From assembly GCF_001189965.1 (NCBI RefSeq), contig NZ_LFLU01000013.1, forward strand, positions 103,986 to 167,985: a stretch of 64,000 nt of DNA, in the 5' to 3' direction. Origin of the DNA: Herbaspirillum rhizosphaerae (GTDB lineage Bacteria > Pseudomonadota > Gammaproteobacteria > Burkholderiales > Burkholderiaceae_D). Position numbers and translations under genes: made by a program. A model generated the notes under the pieces. The model saw only the letters and a program-made list of their open reading frames with translations, was not told the DNA's origin and ran no database searches. Below, piece by piece: positions 16,555 to 26,341 of this stretch (its first letter is position 1; the number at the start of each line of letters is the position of its first letter).

Positions 16555-17142
16555 TCAGATGCGCCCGGTGTAGGAGCGGTTGCCCTGCAAATCCACATAG
16601 CGCGGCGGCGTCAGCGGATCGAAATCGTCCCAGTCGCCGTGATCGATATGGCCTTCGCTGCGTTCGATATCGGCCGCCTTGAGCGAATGCAGCAAAGCGA
16701 TCGCCTGGTTTTCCTGCGGCGTGTCTTCCACCTCGACCGCCACGCGCATGCCGGCCTTGCGCACTTCCACTTCCTGGGTATGGCGAAGGCCGCGATCGGT
16801 GTCGTCGGTGGCATTGAGCGAGCCGACCAGCGAACCCACATGGGCGCCGACCAGACCGCCCAGCGCAGGCCCGACAGGTCCGGTCACCGGCGCCGTGGCC
16901 GACCCTACCGTTGCGCCGACAATCGCGCCGGTAGCCGCCCCGGCGGCAACGCCGGCATCGGTGTCCTTGGCGCCAGGCGATTTGTCGCGGTCGCCGCCGA
17001 CTGGATACAAATCATGCTGGCCGGCCGGATTGAGATAAAAAGTGGTGATGGCGTCGCGCGGATAACCGGCCTGCACCAGTTCGTCCACGGCGTATTCGGT
17101 TTCGTCCTGCAGTTGAAATCTGCCGACAATGATAGAGGACAT
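16555..17142 (-). CDS. Glycine-zipper protein of unknown function
   Basis: A 195-aa protein starting MSSIIVGRFQLQDETEYAVDEL with AAGGAG 9 bases upstream. Its first ~50 residues resemble 'general stress' GsiB/YflT-like N-domains that place Tyr/Asp residues around a strand-helix ('DELVQAGYPRDAITTFYLNPAGQHDLYPVGGDRD'). The middle (about 60-108) is a Gly/Ala zipper ('GVAAGAATGAIVGATVGSATAPVTGPVGPALGGLVGAHVGSLVG') that could insert into or lie along a membrane. A second strand-helix unit follows ('VRKAGMRVAVEVED...QAIALLHSLKAADIER'), and the C-terminus is acidic, then Arg/Tyr containing. Function unknown; a stress or envelope role is inferred from the zipper. Confidence 0.75.
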   Translation of the reverse strand: MSSIIVGRFQLQDETEYAVDELVQAGYPRDAITTFYLNPAGQHDLYPVGGDRDKSPGAKDTDAGVAAGAATGAIVGATVGSATAPVTGPVGPALGGLVGAHVGSLVGSLNATDDTDRGLRHTQEVEVRKAGMRVAVEVEDTPQENQAIALLHSLKAADIERSEGHIDHGDWDDFDPLTPPRYVDLQGNRSYTGRI

Positions 17143-17303
17143 GATATGAATCTCCTTCCGGTTAGAGGTCATCGAGAGTCCCATGGGGCTCGCCCCTGGT
17201 CTGCGCCTGGTCTCACTGAAGGCTATCGCGGCCTGCCGGATGGTGCGATAGGCGCGCCACGCATTTGCCTGTAGGACTTGGCGTTAATCCTCCGCGCCCG
17301 ACG

Positions 17304-20141
17304 CTAGCGCGACAACACCAGCAAATCGACCGGAAAGGTCTGGAGCGCTTCGCCCACGGCAATACGCTGTTCGCGCACCGCGCCCCGGCCGCCCGACAGG
17401 ATGCTTTGCCATTGGCCGTCGGTCCATTCCAGCGGCAGATGCACGCGGGTATCGCCCCAGCGCTGCGGCGGAATCAGCGGCACAGCAGATTGCAGCGATT
17501 GCGCCGAATGGCCGCCCGCGATCAGGCGTGCGGCATGCCGGCTGCACAAGATGACCACGGTGAGATCGCCGGTGCTGCGGGCGAAGGCCAGCAGATGCTG
17601 CTCAAGTTCTCCCGTTACCGTGAGCGGGATGTAGTCGGCACTGGTCAGCAGGATTTCGCGGCCGCTGCGAAAATGCAGCAGCGTCCGGATCAGCTGCTGC
17701 TTGCAGGCCCCGTCGCGCCAGCCTTCCAGGGTCAGCGCGTGCGCCTGCTCGCGCGCCATCAGCTCCTGCCGCCAGGCATAGTCCACCGGACGGCGGTTGT
17801 CCGGATCGACCAGGCTGAAATCCCAGAGCTCGCAGCCCTGGTACAAATCGGGAATGCCGGGCGCCGTCAGTTTCAGCATCGTCTGGCTGAGGCTGTTGAG
17901 CACGCCGGCGGCGGCGATTTCCTGCACGAAACTGCGCAGCGCCGGCAAAAAATGATTGTCCGCATCCAGCCGCAAAATACGTTGCAGAAAGCCCTCGCAA
18001 TGAGCCTCGTAGGCAAGATCGGGAGCGTTCCAGTCGGTGCGCCGCTTGGCTTCGCGCAAGGCCTTGCGCTGCCACTCGGACACGCGCCCGACCAGCTCGC
18101 CAGACTGCAGGGCCTTGGTCTCTTCGGCCTGCTGCAAGGGCCAGACGCCGATCAGGGTCTGGTAAAGCATCAACTCATCCACCGCATCGATAGCCGTCTG
18201 CACGCGCGCAGCGTGGTTAAGCGCGCGCCAGCGCTGCAAGATCTGCTGCCAGTGCGCCGGCGCTTCGCTCAGCACCGCCAGCCGCATGCGGCTGTCCTCG
18301 CCGCGTTTATGATCGTGGGTCGCCGTCGCCAGCATGCTGCAAGGGAAATCGCGCTGGCGCCGCAGCACGTCGCGATGAAAATCCTCCACCGGCAACGCCA
18401 GTTGCGCCGGCTCCGAACCCACTTCATTACGCGAGAGCAGCCGGCCGTAGCGATAGAACGCCGTGTCCTCGGTGGACTTGGCCGTCAACGGCGGCGTCAA
18501 CTGCTGGAAGCGCGTCAGCGAGCGCCAGTGCAACTGACTGTGGCGCTCGTCCTGCATTTCCAGTTGCGGCGAATCCGCCAGCCAGGCGCAGAGGGCGTCG
18601 AGTGTAGCCTGATCCGGCTTGCGCAGGCTGTCGCGAACGCGTGCGGCCGTGGTGCGGATCAGGAAGGCGTCGCGCTTGTCGCAGCCTTCGCGATCGCCAT
18701 AGGTGCGGTAGACCGGAAAATATGCCAGCAGCTCCAGCATGCAGCGCCGTATCGACATCAGCGAGATGTCGCGCGTACCGACCGAGGAGCGCGCCAGCGC
18801 ATGCAGCGCGGAGGTGAGCGCATTGAATTCGCTGGCGAAATTCTGGCTCAGCAGGCGACGTCTGGCCGCCAGCACGACGAAGCCGAAACCGTCCGGGTCG
18901 GCGCGGTATTCCTTCCAGATCGCATCGAGCACCGTCGCGCCCTGACCGTCATGCAATACACCGCTGACCTGATCCATGAAGTCGTAGCCGGTGGTGCCGT
19001 CCAGTCCCCAGCTGTTGCGCAGGTTTTCTTCGGCCGCCAGGATTTTCTCGGCGATGATGTAGGGATGCATATTTGCCCGCAGTCCTTGCAGGCGCCTGCG
19101 CAGCTGCTGCACATAGGCGGCCGGATCGGCCAGACCGTCGATATGATCGATGCGCACGCCGTCGATCAGGCCCTCGCCGTACAGACGGAACAGGGTTGCG
19201 TGCGTCGCCTCGAAGACCTCGTCCTGCTCTACCCGCATGCCGATCAGGTCGCCGATTTCAAAGAAGCGGCGCCAGTTGATTTCGTCGCCGGCATTGCGCC
19301 AGTCGCACAGGCGGTAGTGCTGGCGTTCCAGCAAGGCGTGCAAGGCCTGCATCCCGTGCGGCGTCGCGGCGGAGAAGTTGGCCAGCGCGGCGTGCACATC
19401 CGCCAGCGCTTCGGGATCTTCCACGGCCTTGCCCAGCACCTGCCAGGCATGGTCGGCGGCTACGCAACGCTCTTCCTGCACCGCTGCTTCCTGCACGCGG
19501 CGAAAGGCCGACACCGCCTCGCCCAGCCGCAGCGCATCGGCGGCGGACAGGATCTCGACGTAGTCTTCCGGCGCGACCGGCAGGCGGTTGCCGGGAATCT
19601 CGATATGCAGGCGTGCGGACGCCGGCTCGAAACCCAAACCGATTTCCCCGTCCCGCAACACCTGGCCGTACGCGCGGCCCAGCACCGGCAGCAAGACCTT
19701 GCCGTGCAAGGCCGGGTCGGCGCCCAGCCACTCGATGTCGAACCAGTTGGCGTAACGGCTGTGCCGGCCCCACAAGAGGACGTCGCACCACCAGGCGTTC
19801 TGCGCGCCGATCGCCATATGATTGGGCACGATGTCGACGATCAATCCCATGTGCCGGGCATGCAGCGCCTGCACCAGCCGGCGTAGCGCTTCTTCGCCGC
19901 CCAGCTCGGCATTCACGCGATCCGGATCGACGCCGTCGTAACCGTGCGTCGATCCGCTGCGGGCCGTCAGGATCGGCGAGGCATACACATGGCTGATGCC
20001 CAGCGCGGCGTAATAGTCGATCTGCGCCAGTGCATCGTCGAAGGTGAAGCCGCGGTGAAACTGCAGGCGGATGGTGGCCCGGATGGCGGTTGGCGGCGGA
20101 CGGACGGCATTGGTGGCGCTGGTGTAATCGATGGTGGACAT
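17304..20141 (-). CDS. treY: Malto-oligosyltrehalose synthase
   Basis: A 945-aa GH13 enzyme that turns the reducing-end alpha-1,4 bond of malto-oligosaccharides into an alpha,alpha-1,1 bond, giving maltooligosyl trehalose. TreY features: 'TIRLQFHRGFTFDDA' and 'YYAALGISHVYASPILTARSGSTHGYDGVDP' near the N-terminus, 'LIVDIVPNHMA' (region I), 'GLIDGVRIDHIDGLADP' with nucleophile D332, and 'TATHDHKRGEDSRMRLAVLSE'. The length agrees with long proteobacterial TreY. It is the last gene of the operon, 7 bases after malQ. Its product is the substrate of TreZ encoded two genes upstream. 'GIPDLYQGCELWDFSLVDPDNRRPVD' near the C-terminus is also typical. Confidence 0.96.
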   Translation of the reverse strand: MSTIDYTSATNAVRPPPTAIRATIRLQFHRGFTFDDALAQIDYYAALGISHVYASPILTARSGSTHGYDGVDPDRVNAELGGEEALRRLVQALHARHMGLIVDIVPNHMAIGAQNAWWCDVLLWGRHSRYANWFDIEWLGADPALHGKVLLPVLGRAYGQVLRDGEIGLGFEPASARLHIEIPGNRLPVAPEDYVEILSAADALRLGEAVSAFRRVQEAAVQEERCVAADHAWQVLGKAVEDPEALADVHAALANFSAATPHGMQALHALLERQHYRLCDWRNAGDEINWRRFFEIGDLIGMRVEQDEVFEATHATLFRLYGEGLIDGVRIDHIDGLADPAAYVQQLRRRLQGLRANMHPYIIAEKILAAEENLRNSWGLDGTTGYDFMDQVSGVLHDGQGATVLDAIWKEYRADPDGFGFVVLAARRRLLSQNFASEFNALTSALHALARSSVGTRDISLMSIRRCMLELLAYFPVYRTYGDREGCDKRDAFLIRTTAARVRDSLRKPDQATLDALCAWLADSPQLEMQDERHSQLHWRSLTRFQQLTPPLTAKSTEDTAFYRYGRLLSRNEVGSEPAQLALPVEDFHRDVLRRQRDFPCSMLATATHDHKRGEDSRMRLAVLSEAPAHWQQILQRWRALNHAARVQTAIDAVDELMLYQTLIGVWPLQQAEETKALQSGELVGRVSEWQRKALREAKRRTDWNAPDLAYEAHCEGFLQRILRLDADNHFLPALRSFVQEIAAAGVLNSLSQTMLKLTAPGIPDLYQGCELWDFSLVDPDNRRPVDYAWRQELMAREQAHALTLEGWRDGACKQQLIRTLLHFRSGREILLTSADYIPLTVTGELEQHLLAFARSTGDLTVVILCSRHAARLIAGGHSAQSLQSAVPLIPPQRWGDTRVHLPLEWTDGQWQSILSGGRGAVREQRIAVGEALQTFPVDLLVLSR

Positions 20142-20148
20142 GGGATGA

Positions 20149-22296
20149 TTATTTTTCTGCGCCGATGCGCTTGAGCAGGCGCATGCGCCGGCGGCATGTC
20201 GTCTGCTCCAGCAGGCTGTCCGCCGTCGCCGGCAAGCGGCGTTGCCAGTTGGGATGGACGGCGACGGTGCCGGGCAGATTGGGTTGTTCGTCGAGGCCGA
20301 GCAGATCTTCCACCGGCAGCAAGGCCAGCGGCGCCGGCGTATGTGCGATGTAGGCGGCGGCGCCGTCGACCACGGCTTCCGGCTGATCGTCGGCGGGTTG
20401 CCCGCCGCTCACGCAACCGGCGTCGAGCAAGGCTTGCCACAGCGAACTCCGGTCTTGCTTGCGGTCGTCAAGCGCCTGTGCTGCCGTGTCGCCCGGCATC
20501 AACAGGTCGAGTTCGGCGCGCCATTCAATGTCGCGGCCGCGCCACCAGCCTGCCACGGTCGGCAGATCGTGTGTGGACGTGGTGGCGATGGCATGCGCCG
20601 GCCACGCCTTGGGCGCCATGAACCGCCTTTGCTCCCGCTCAAACCAGAGCACGCCGATGCCAAGCAATCCGCTGTCCTTCAATTGCGCATCGAAACCTTC
20701 CGGCACGGTGCCGAGATCTTCGCCGATCACAATGGCGCGATGCCGCCACGACTCCAGCGCAATCAGGCGCAACAGATCCTGCGCCGGATAGCGCAGATAG
20801 GCGCCGTCATTGGCGTCGGCGCCTTCCGGCGTCAGCCACAGGCGCGTCAGCCCCATCACATGATCGATGCGCACGCCGCCGGCATGGGCAAACACGGAAC
20901 GCAACATCGCGATGTAAGAACGGAATCCTTCAGCCCGCATCGCCAGCGGCGAAAACGCGCCTATGCCCCAGTTCTGTCCGCGGGTATTGAGCAAATCAGG
21001 CGGTGCGCCCACCGATAGGCCGGCAATCATTTCTGCGCTGTGGCTCCAGGCCTGGCTGCCGCCGTTGTCGGCGCCTACCGCCAGGTCGGCGATCAGGCCA
21101 ACCGCCATGCCGCTGTCGCGCGCCGCCTGCTGGGCGTGCTGCAAACCGCGCGCCGCCTGCCACTGCAGAAAGATGTGGAAGTCGATCTCGCCGCCCTGCT
21201 CTTGCGCAAAGCGACGCATCTCCGCCGAATCGGGACGATGGCAGCGTTCCGGCCAGTGCCGCCAGTCGCTCGCGATGCCCGGCGTCCTGGCCGCCAGCGT
21301 GTGATGCAGCGCTTCGAACAATGCGTGGTCGGCCAGCGCCTGTCCGCCCTGCAGACGAAACGCGGCGAATTCGGCCGAAGGCGCGCCCTGCATGCGGAAC
21401 ATGCCATACAAGCGCCGCAACAGTTGCAGGCGATGACGCCCCGCTTCCGGCCAGTTGACCTGGGACGCCTGCTCCAGACGCAGTTGCAGCGCAGTCGCTT
21501 CCGGGCCTGCTTCCTGCAATGCCTGGCGCAGTGCATCGCGTCCCAGGATATTTGCAGGGTCGATGTGCAGCACATTGAGGAACAAGCGGCTCGAGGGCGA
21601 GTACGGGCTGAAGCGATGCGTGTCGGCGGCAAACATGGCGTGCACCGGCGAGATCGCCAGCGCGCTTGCGCCTTCCTTGCCGGCCTTCGCCGCCAGTTGC
21701 GCCAACCCGCCGAAGCTGCCGATGCCGCCGTCGTTGTCGCTGCGCAATCCGTAGAGTTGCAGCGCCAGCCCCCAACCGTGCCGGCCGGCGTCGCCCTTGT
21801 CGAGAAAGGCGTCCGCCACGCTGTAGCAACGCGGCGGCGCCACCGCCAATGTGACTTCGATGCCGGCCACCTGCAGCCGGTGATAACCGTAGCGGTCGAT
21901 GGCGGCAATGGTCGGTGCTTCGCTGCCGTTACCGTCCTTGCCGGATATCTTGCGCGCCACGCGCTCGCCGGTCTCCAGAATAATCAGGCAGGATTGTCCT
22001 TGCAGGCCGCATTGGGCCGGCAAGACGATGTCCTTGCCGATTTCAGCAGTGATCAGCGGCGGCAGCGCGGCTGAGCGGTTGATCTCTTGCAGACGTGCGC
22101 GGCTTTCATCCGCTTGCCGGTGGCTGTCGCACGGCAGACCGAGCGTCGCCAGGATGGTGCGCAGCGATGCCGGCGATACCGTTTGCGGCTGGTCGTAGGC
22201 ATCGATCCAGTTGACCGCGATGCCGGCCAGCGCCGCCAGGTTATAGACGGCCTGGTCGTAATCGCTGACGCTTGTCTCTTCAGGCCGGGTGTTCAT
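20149..22296 (-). CDS. malQ: 4-alpha-glucanotransferase (amylomaltase)
   Basis: A 715-aa GH77 enzyme that moves maltosyl and longer units between alpha-glucans, recycling the short chains left by debranching. The catalytic residues appear in 'GGVRIDHVMGLTRLW' (nucleophile Asp), 'IVIGEDLGTVPEGF' (acid Glu) and 'TTSTHDLPTVAGWWRG' (third Asp). 'WGLALQLYGLRSDNDGGIGSFGGLA' is another family hallmark. The gene overlaps treZ by four bases (ATGA) and is followed closely by treY, so it belongs to the same transcript. MalQ of this length carries an N-terminal extension compared with the ~500-aa Thermus type, as in other proteobacteria. Confidence 0.95.
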   Translation of the reverse strand: MNTRPEETSVSDYDQAVYNLAALAGIAVNWIDAYDQPQTVSPASLRTILATLGLPCDSHRQADESRARLQEINRSAALPPLITAEIGKDIVLPAQCGLQGQSCLIILETGERVARKISGKDGNGSEAPTIAAIDRYGYHRLQVAGIEVTLAVAPPRCYSVADAFLDKGDAGRHGWGLALQLYGLRSDNDGGIGSFGGLAQLAAKAGKEGASALAISPVHAMFAADTHRFSPYSPSSRLFLNVLHIDPANILGRDALRQALQEAGPEATALQLRLEQASQVNWPEAGRHRLQLLRRLYGMFRMQGAPSAEFAAFRLQGGQALADHALFEALHHTLAARTPGIASDWRHWPERCHRPDSAEMRRFAQEQGGEIDFHIFLQWQAARGLQHAQQAARDSGMAVGLIADLAVGADNGGSQAWSHSAEMIAGLSVGAPPDLLNTRGQNWGIGAFSPLAMRAEGFRSYIAMLRSVFAHAGGVRIDHVMGLTRLWLTPEGADANDGAYLRYPAQDLLRLIALESWRHRAIVIGEDLGTVPEGFDAQLKDSGLLGIGVLWFEREQRRFMAPKAWPAHAIATTSTHDLPTVAGWWRGRDIEWRAELDLLMPGDTAAQALDDRKQDRSSLWQALLDAGCVSGGQPADDQPEAVVDGAAAYIAHTPAPLALLPVEDLLGLDEQPNLPGTVAVHPNWQRRLPATADSLLEQTTCRRRMRLLKRIGAEK

Positions 22297-24182
22297 CTTG
22301 CCGCCTCCATGATCACCAGGATGGAATGCGGCGGCAACACGCCGCCCGCCAGTGCATCGAGTACGCCGCCGCTATCGAACAGCACGTCGGCCCCGGCCGG
22401 CGTCGCAAGCGTATCCAGCGATTCGTTCACGGCCTGCTTGCCGAGATTGACCGTGATGCACAGCACCGTGGCATTGTTGAGCCGCCAGCGCGCATACACC
22501 GCAGCGGGGCCGATGGCTTGCGCATCCAGCGCAACGGCGCCGGGCAGGAAAGGCGTGATCGCTTCGCGCCGGATCATCAGCAGGCGGTAGCACCAGCCCA
22601 TCCACTGCCCCGCGCTGCCGTCTTCTTCCGGCGCCACCGGTTCGGGAATCGACGCCATGAACGTGGAAAAACTGTTCGGATCCGGCAAGGCGTCGAGCGC
22701 TGCAGGATCGGAAAATTCCGGGAAGCGGGAAAACTCTTTGCGCCGTCCGGAGCGCACCGCCTCGGCGAGCTTGTCGTCGGCGTGGCTGGTGAAGTAGTAA
22801 AACGACTGCGCCGCGCCGTATTCCTCGCCCATGAACAGCATCGGGATTTGCGGCGACAACAGCAGCAAGGCCTGGGCCGCACGCAAGGCCGCCGGATCGG
22901 CCAGCGCCGTCAATCGTTCGCCGCGGGCCCGGTTGCCGATCTGGTCATGGTTTTGCAGGAACAGCACGAACGCCGTCGGCGGCAGCTCCACGCTGCTCTC
23001 GCCGCGCGTCTCGTTGTCGCGGTACGGCGACGGCTCGCCCTGATAGATGAAGCCTTCGCGCAGGCAGCGCGCCAGCTTCTCGGCCGGCTGGATCGCGTAG
23101 TCGGCGTAGTAACCGCCGGTCTCGCCGGTCAGCAGCACATGCAGGACGTGATGGCCGTCGTCGTTCCACTGCGCCTCGTACTTGCCGCCACGGCGCTTGC
23201 CGGCGCCGCCGTCGAGCAGCGACGCGGCATTGCCGTCATGCTCCAGCACCAGATGCACGTGGCGCTTTTCGAGGCCGATTTCCTGATCTTCCAGCGTGAT
23301 CGCCGTGCGCACTTTTTCCGCCAGTGCACGCAGCCAGTTCTGGTCGCAGATGGCGTGCACGGCGTCCAGCCGCAAGCCGTCAAAACGATACTCCTGCAGC
23401 CAGTACAAGGCGTTCTGCGCAAAGAAGTCGGCGACCTCGGGACGATGGAAATCGATGGTCTGGCCCCAGGGCGTCGCGGTGTCGCTGCGGAAGAACGGCG
23501 CATAGCTGGCCAGATAGTTACCGTCCGGTCCGAAGTGGTTGTACACCACGTCGAGGAAGACCATCATGCCGAGATCGTGCGCGGTGTCGATCAACTGCTT
23601 CAACTGTTCCGGCGTGCCATAGCTGGCATCGGGCGCATACGGCAGCACGCCGTCGTAGCCCCAGTTGTAGGCGCCGGGGAATTCCGAGACCGGCATCAGC
23701 TCGACCGCCGTGATGCCGAGTTCGGCCAGCTCCGGCAGGCGCTGCATGACGCCGGCAAAGCCGCCCAGCGCGCCCACGTGCAGCTCGTACAGCACCGTCT
23801 CATGCCACGGGCGGCCGCGCCAGTCCAGCGTCTGCCATTCATAGGCCGAGGCGTCGATGACCACGCTGTCGGCATGCACGTCGCCGGCCTGGCAGCGCGA
23901 CGCCGGATCGGGCACCTTGATCTCGCCATCGATCTGCGACATCAGCACATAGCGATACTGGGTCAGGGCCTCGCACTCGGTTTCGACTTCAAACCAGCCG
24001 TCTCCCGATTCCGAAGGCGCCATCGGCACCCGGCGCTGTCCATCGAGTTCAACCGCAGCCGTCTTGGCCAGCGGCGCCCACAGGCGAAAACGCGTGCGGC
24101 CGCTGCCCTGGTATTCGGCGCCGAACGGCAGCTTGTAGTGGAAGCGAACATTATTGGGATGAAGCGGAACCAGACTATTCAT
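22293..24182 (-). CDS. treZ: Malto-oligosyltrehalose trehalohydrolase
   Basis: A 629-aa GH13 enzyme that releases trehalose from maltooligosyl trehalose made by TreY. A CBM48-type N-domain ('RTRFRLWAPLAKTAAVEL') precedes the barrel with 'YELHVGALGGFAGVMQRL', 'VFLDVVYNHFGPDGNYL', nucleophile D273 in 'FDGLRLDAVHAI', acid E314 in 'HLVLEHDGNAAS' and 'FLQNHDQIGNRARGERL'. The start at 24182 forms an ATGA overlap with the glgX stop and has AGGGA upstream; an ATG at 24197 inside glgX is less likely. The stop overlaps malQ by four bases. Confidence 0.96.
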   Translation of the reverse strand: MNSLVPLHPNNVRFHYKLPFGAEYQGSGRTRFRLWAPLAKTAAVELDGQRRVPMAPSESGDGWFEVETECEALTQYRYVLMSQIDGEIKVPDPASRCQAGDVHADSVVIDASAYEWQTLDWRGRPWHETVLYELHVGALGGFAGVMQRLPELAELGITAVELMPVSEFPGAYNWGYDGVLPYAPDASYGTPEQLKQLIDTAHDLGMMVFLDVVYNHFGPDGNYLASYAPFFRSDTATPWGQTIDFHRPEVADFFAQNALYWLQEYRFDGLRLDAVHAICDQNWLRALAEKVRTAITLEDQEIGLEKRHVHLVLEHDGNAASLLDGGAGKRRGGKYEAQWNDDGHHVLHVLLTGETGGYYADYAIQPAEKLARCLREGFIYQGEPSPYRDNETRGESSVELPPTAFVLFLQNHDQIGNRARGERLTALADPAALRAAQALLLLSPQIPMLFMGEEYGAAQSFYYFTSHADDKLAEAVRSGRRKEFSRFPEFSDPAALDALPDPNSFSTFMASIPEPVAPEEDGSAGQWMGWCYRLLMIRREAITPFLPGAVALDAQAIGPAAVYARWRLNNATVLCITVNLGKQAVNESLDTLATPAGADVLFDSGGVLDALAGGVLPPHSILVIMEAAR

Positions 24183-26326
24183 GATTGTTCCCTGCATGGG
24201 CGATTGGCGAATACCTGCACGCTGTGGGCCGCGACTTCAACACTGGTCCCGTTGTAAACATCAGCGGATGCCGCACCGTCGGGAATATTGCTGTCGATGA
24301 GCAGGTAGTGCGCATCCTCGGGACGCGGAAAAGTGAATTCGATGGCTTCGTGCCCTGCGTTGAAGAACATCAGGACGATGTCCGGCGACGGCGGCGCCTC
24401 CGTATCGGCTGCTTCGGTTGCGACATTGCCCGTGCCGGCGTACTGCAACGTCAGCGCGCGCGCCACCGGGTTTTGCCAGTCTTCGACGGAAATCGGCGTG
24501 GCGCGCTCGTCGAACCAGGCGACGTCGTGCAAGCCCTTGCTGATCTCGCGATGGCCGTGCAAAAAATGATCGCCCTGCAATACCGGAAAATCGCGCCGGA
24601 TCGCAGTCAGGCGGCCCACGTAGGTGGTCAGCGCCACCGCCGCCTCGCTGCCGGCGGCGTTCCAGTCCACCCACGAGGTCTCATTGTCCTGGCAATAGGC
24701 ATTGTTGTTGCCGTTCTGGCTGCGATGGAATTCGTCGCCTGCCAGCAGCATCGGCGTACCCTGCGCGAGAAAAACGCAGGTCAGCATCGAGCGCTGCACC
24801 GTCTCGCGCAATTGCAGGATGACGGCGTCGTCGGTCGCGCCTTCCACGCCCCAGTTGGCGCTGTAGTTGTCGTTATGGCCGTCGTTGCCGTTTTCGCCGT
24901 TGGCTTCGTTGTGCTTGGTCTCGTAACTGACCAGGTCGCGCAAAGTGAAGCCGTCATGCGAGGCGATGAAGTTGACCGAGGCCCACGGCTTGCGGTGATG
25001 ATGGTCGAACAGATCCGACGAGCCCAGCATGCGTCCGGCGAACTCGCCGCGCAAGCCTTCGCCGCCGGCCCAGAAATGGCGTACGCCGTCGCGGAATTTG
25101 TCGTTCCATTCGGCAAAACGCGGCGGATGCTGGCCCAGCTGGTAACCGCCCGGGCCGATATCCCACGGTTCGGCAATGAGCTTGAGCTGCGACAGCACCG
25201 GGTCTTGCATCAGTGCGTCGAAGAAGCCGCTATGCGGATCGAAGCCGGTCGGTTCGCGCCCCAGCGTCGAGCACAGGTCGAAACGGAAGCCGTCGATGTC
25301 GAACGCCTGCGCCCAGTAGCGCAGCGAATCCAGCACCATCTGGATCACCCGCGGATGCGACATGTTGACGGTGTTGCCGCAGCCGGTATCGTTGATGTAA
25401 TAGCGCTCCTGCCCGGGGATCAGCCGGTAATAGCTGGCATTGTCGAGACCGCGAAAACTCAGCGTCGGCCCCAGTTCGCTGCCGGAACAGGTGTGGTTGT
25501 AGACCACATCCAGGATCACCTCGATGCCGGCGGCGTGGAAATGCCGCACCGCCATGCGCACCTCGTTGAGGTCGCCGGTGGACAGGTAGCTCGGCTCCGG
25601 GGCGAAGAAGCCCAGCGTGCTGTAACCCCAGTAATTGCGCAGGTCGCGCTGCAGCAGGAAATTTTCCTGCAGGAAGGAATGCACCGGCATCAGCTCCAGC
25701 GTGGTGACGCCCAGTTTTTGCAGATGCGCAATGAAATCGGGATGCCCCAGCGCCGCAAAAGTGCCGCGCTCGTGCGGCATGACGCCTTCGCGCAGCATGG
25801 AAATGCCGCGCACATGCGCTTCGTAGATCACGGTCTTCGACCACGGCACGCGCGGACGCGGATAGTTCTGGCCGACCGGCATCTCTTCGATCACGACGCC
25901 CTTGGGCATGGCGGCGGCGCTGTCGCGGCGGTCGTAGCTGAGGTCGCCCTTGGGCGAATGCAGGCGATAGCCGAACAAGGCGTCGGTCCAGCGCACCTGC
26001 CCCACCAGCTTGCGCGCATAGGGATCGAGCAGCAGCTTGTTGGGATTGAAGCGGTGCCCCTTTTGCGGCTCGTACGGGCCGTAGGCGCGATAGCCGTAGA
26101 CCAGTCCCGGCGAGGTGTCGGGCAGATAGCCATGCCACACCTCATCGGTGCATTCGGGCAGCATCAGGCGCTCGACTTCGCGGCGTCCGGTGGCGTCGAA
26201 AATGCACAATTCCATCTTGGTGGCATGCGCGGAAAACACGGCGAAGTTGATGCCGAGTCCGTCGAAACGGGCTCCCAGAGGATACGGCGCTCCGGCTTGC
26301 AGTTTTCTTGGCGTGATCAGTGTCAT
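24179..26326 (-). CDS. glgX: Glycogen debranching enzyme (isoamylase type)
   Basis: A 715-aa GH13_11 enzyme that hydrolyses alpha-1,6 branch points of glycogen. N-terminal CBM48 ('PLGARFDGLGINFAVFSAHATKMELCIFD'), then 'YGYRAYGPYEPQKGHRFNPNKLLLDPYA', 'VILDVVYNHTCSGSELGPTLSFRG', nucleophile D350 in 'DIDGFRFDLCSTLGREP', acid E386 in 'KLIAEPWDIGPGGYQLG', and 'NFIASHDGFTLRDLVSYETKHNEANGE'. It starts 15 bases after glgB and overlaps treZ by four bases. In the operon it would open branched glucan so that TreY/TreZ can turn the linear chains into trehalose. Confidence 0.97.
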   Translation of the reverse strand: MTLITPRKLQAGAPYPLGARFDGLGINFAVFSAHATKMELCIFDATGRREVERLMLPECTDEVWHGYLPDTSPGLVYGYRAYGPYEPQKGHRFNPNKLLLDPYARKLVGQVRWTDALFGYRLHSPKGDLSYDRRDSAAAMPKGVVIEEMPVGQNYPRPRVPWSKTVIYEAHVRGISMLREGVMPHERGTFAALGHPDFIAHLQKLGVTTLELMPVHSFLQENFLLQRDLRNYWGYSTLGFFAPEPSYLSTGDLNEVRMAVRHFHAAGIEVILDVVYNHTCSGSELGPTLSFRGLDNASYYRLIPGQERYYINDTGCGNTVNMSHPRVIQMVLDSLRYWAQAFDIDGFRFDLCSTLGREPTGFDPHSGFFDALMQDPVLSQLKLIAEPWDIGPGGYQLGQHPPRFAEWNDKFRDGVRHFWAGGEGLRGEFAGRMLGSSDLFDHHHRKPWASVNFIASHDGFTLRDLVSYETKHNEANGENGNDGHNDNYSANWGVEGATDDAVILQLRETVQRSMLTCVFLAQGTPMLLAGDEFHRSQNGNNNAYCQDNETSWVDWNAAGSEAAVALTTYVGRLTAIRRDFPVLQGDHFLHGHREISKGLHDVAWFDERATPISVEDWQNPVARALTLQYAGTGNVATEAADTEAPPSPDIVLMFFNAGHEAIEFTFPRPEDAHYLLIDSNIPDGAASADVYNGTSVEVAAHSVQVFANRPCREQS

Positions 26327-26341
26327 TGTTGTTGTCTCAGG

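Noticed and set aside
17265..19886. Plus-strand open frame of 873 codons opposite treY
   Set aside because: Shadow of a complete TreY gene in a high-GC region.
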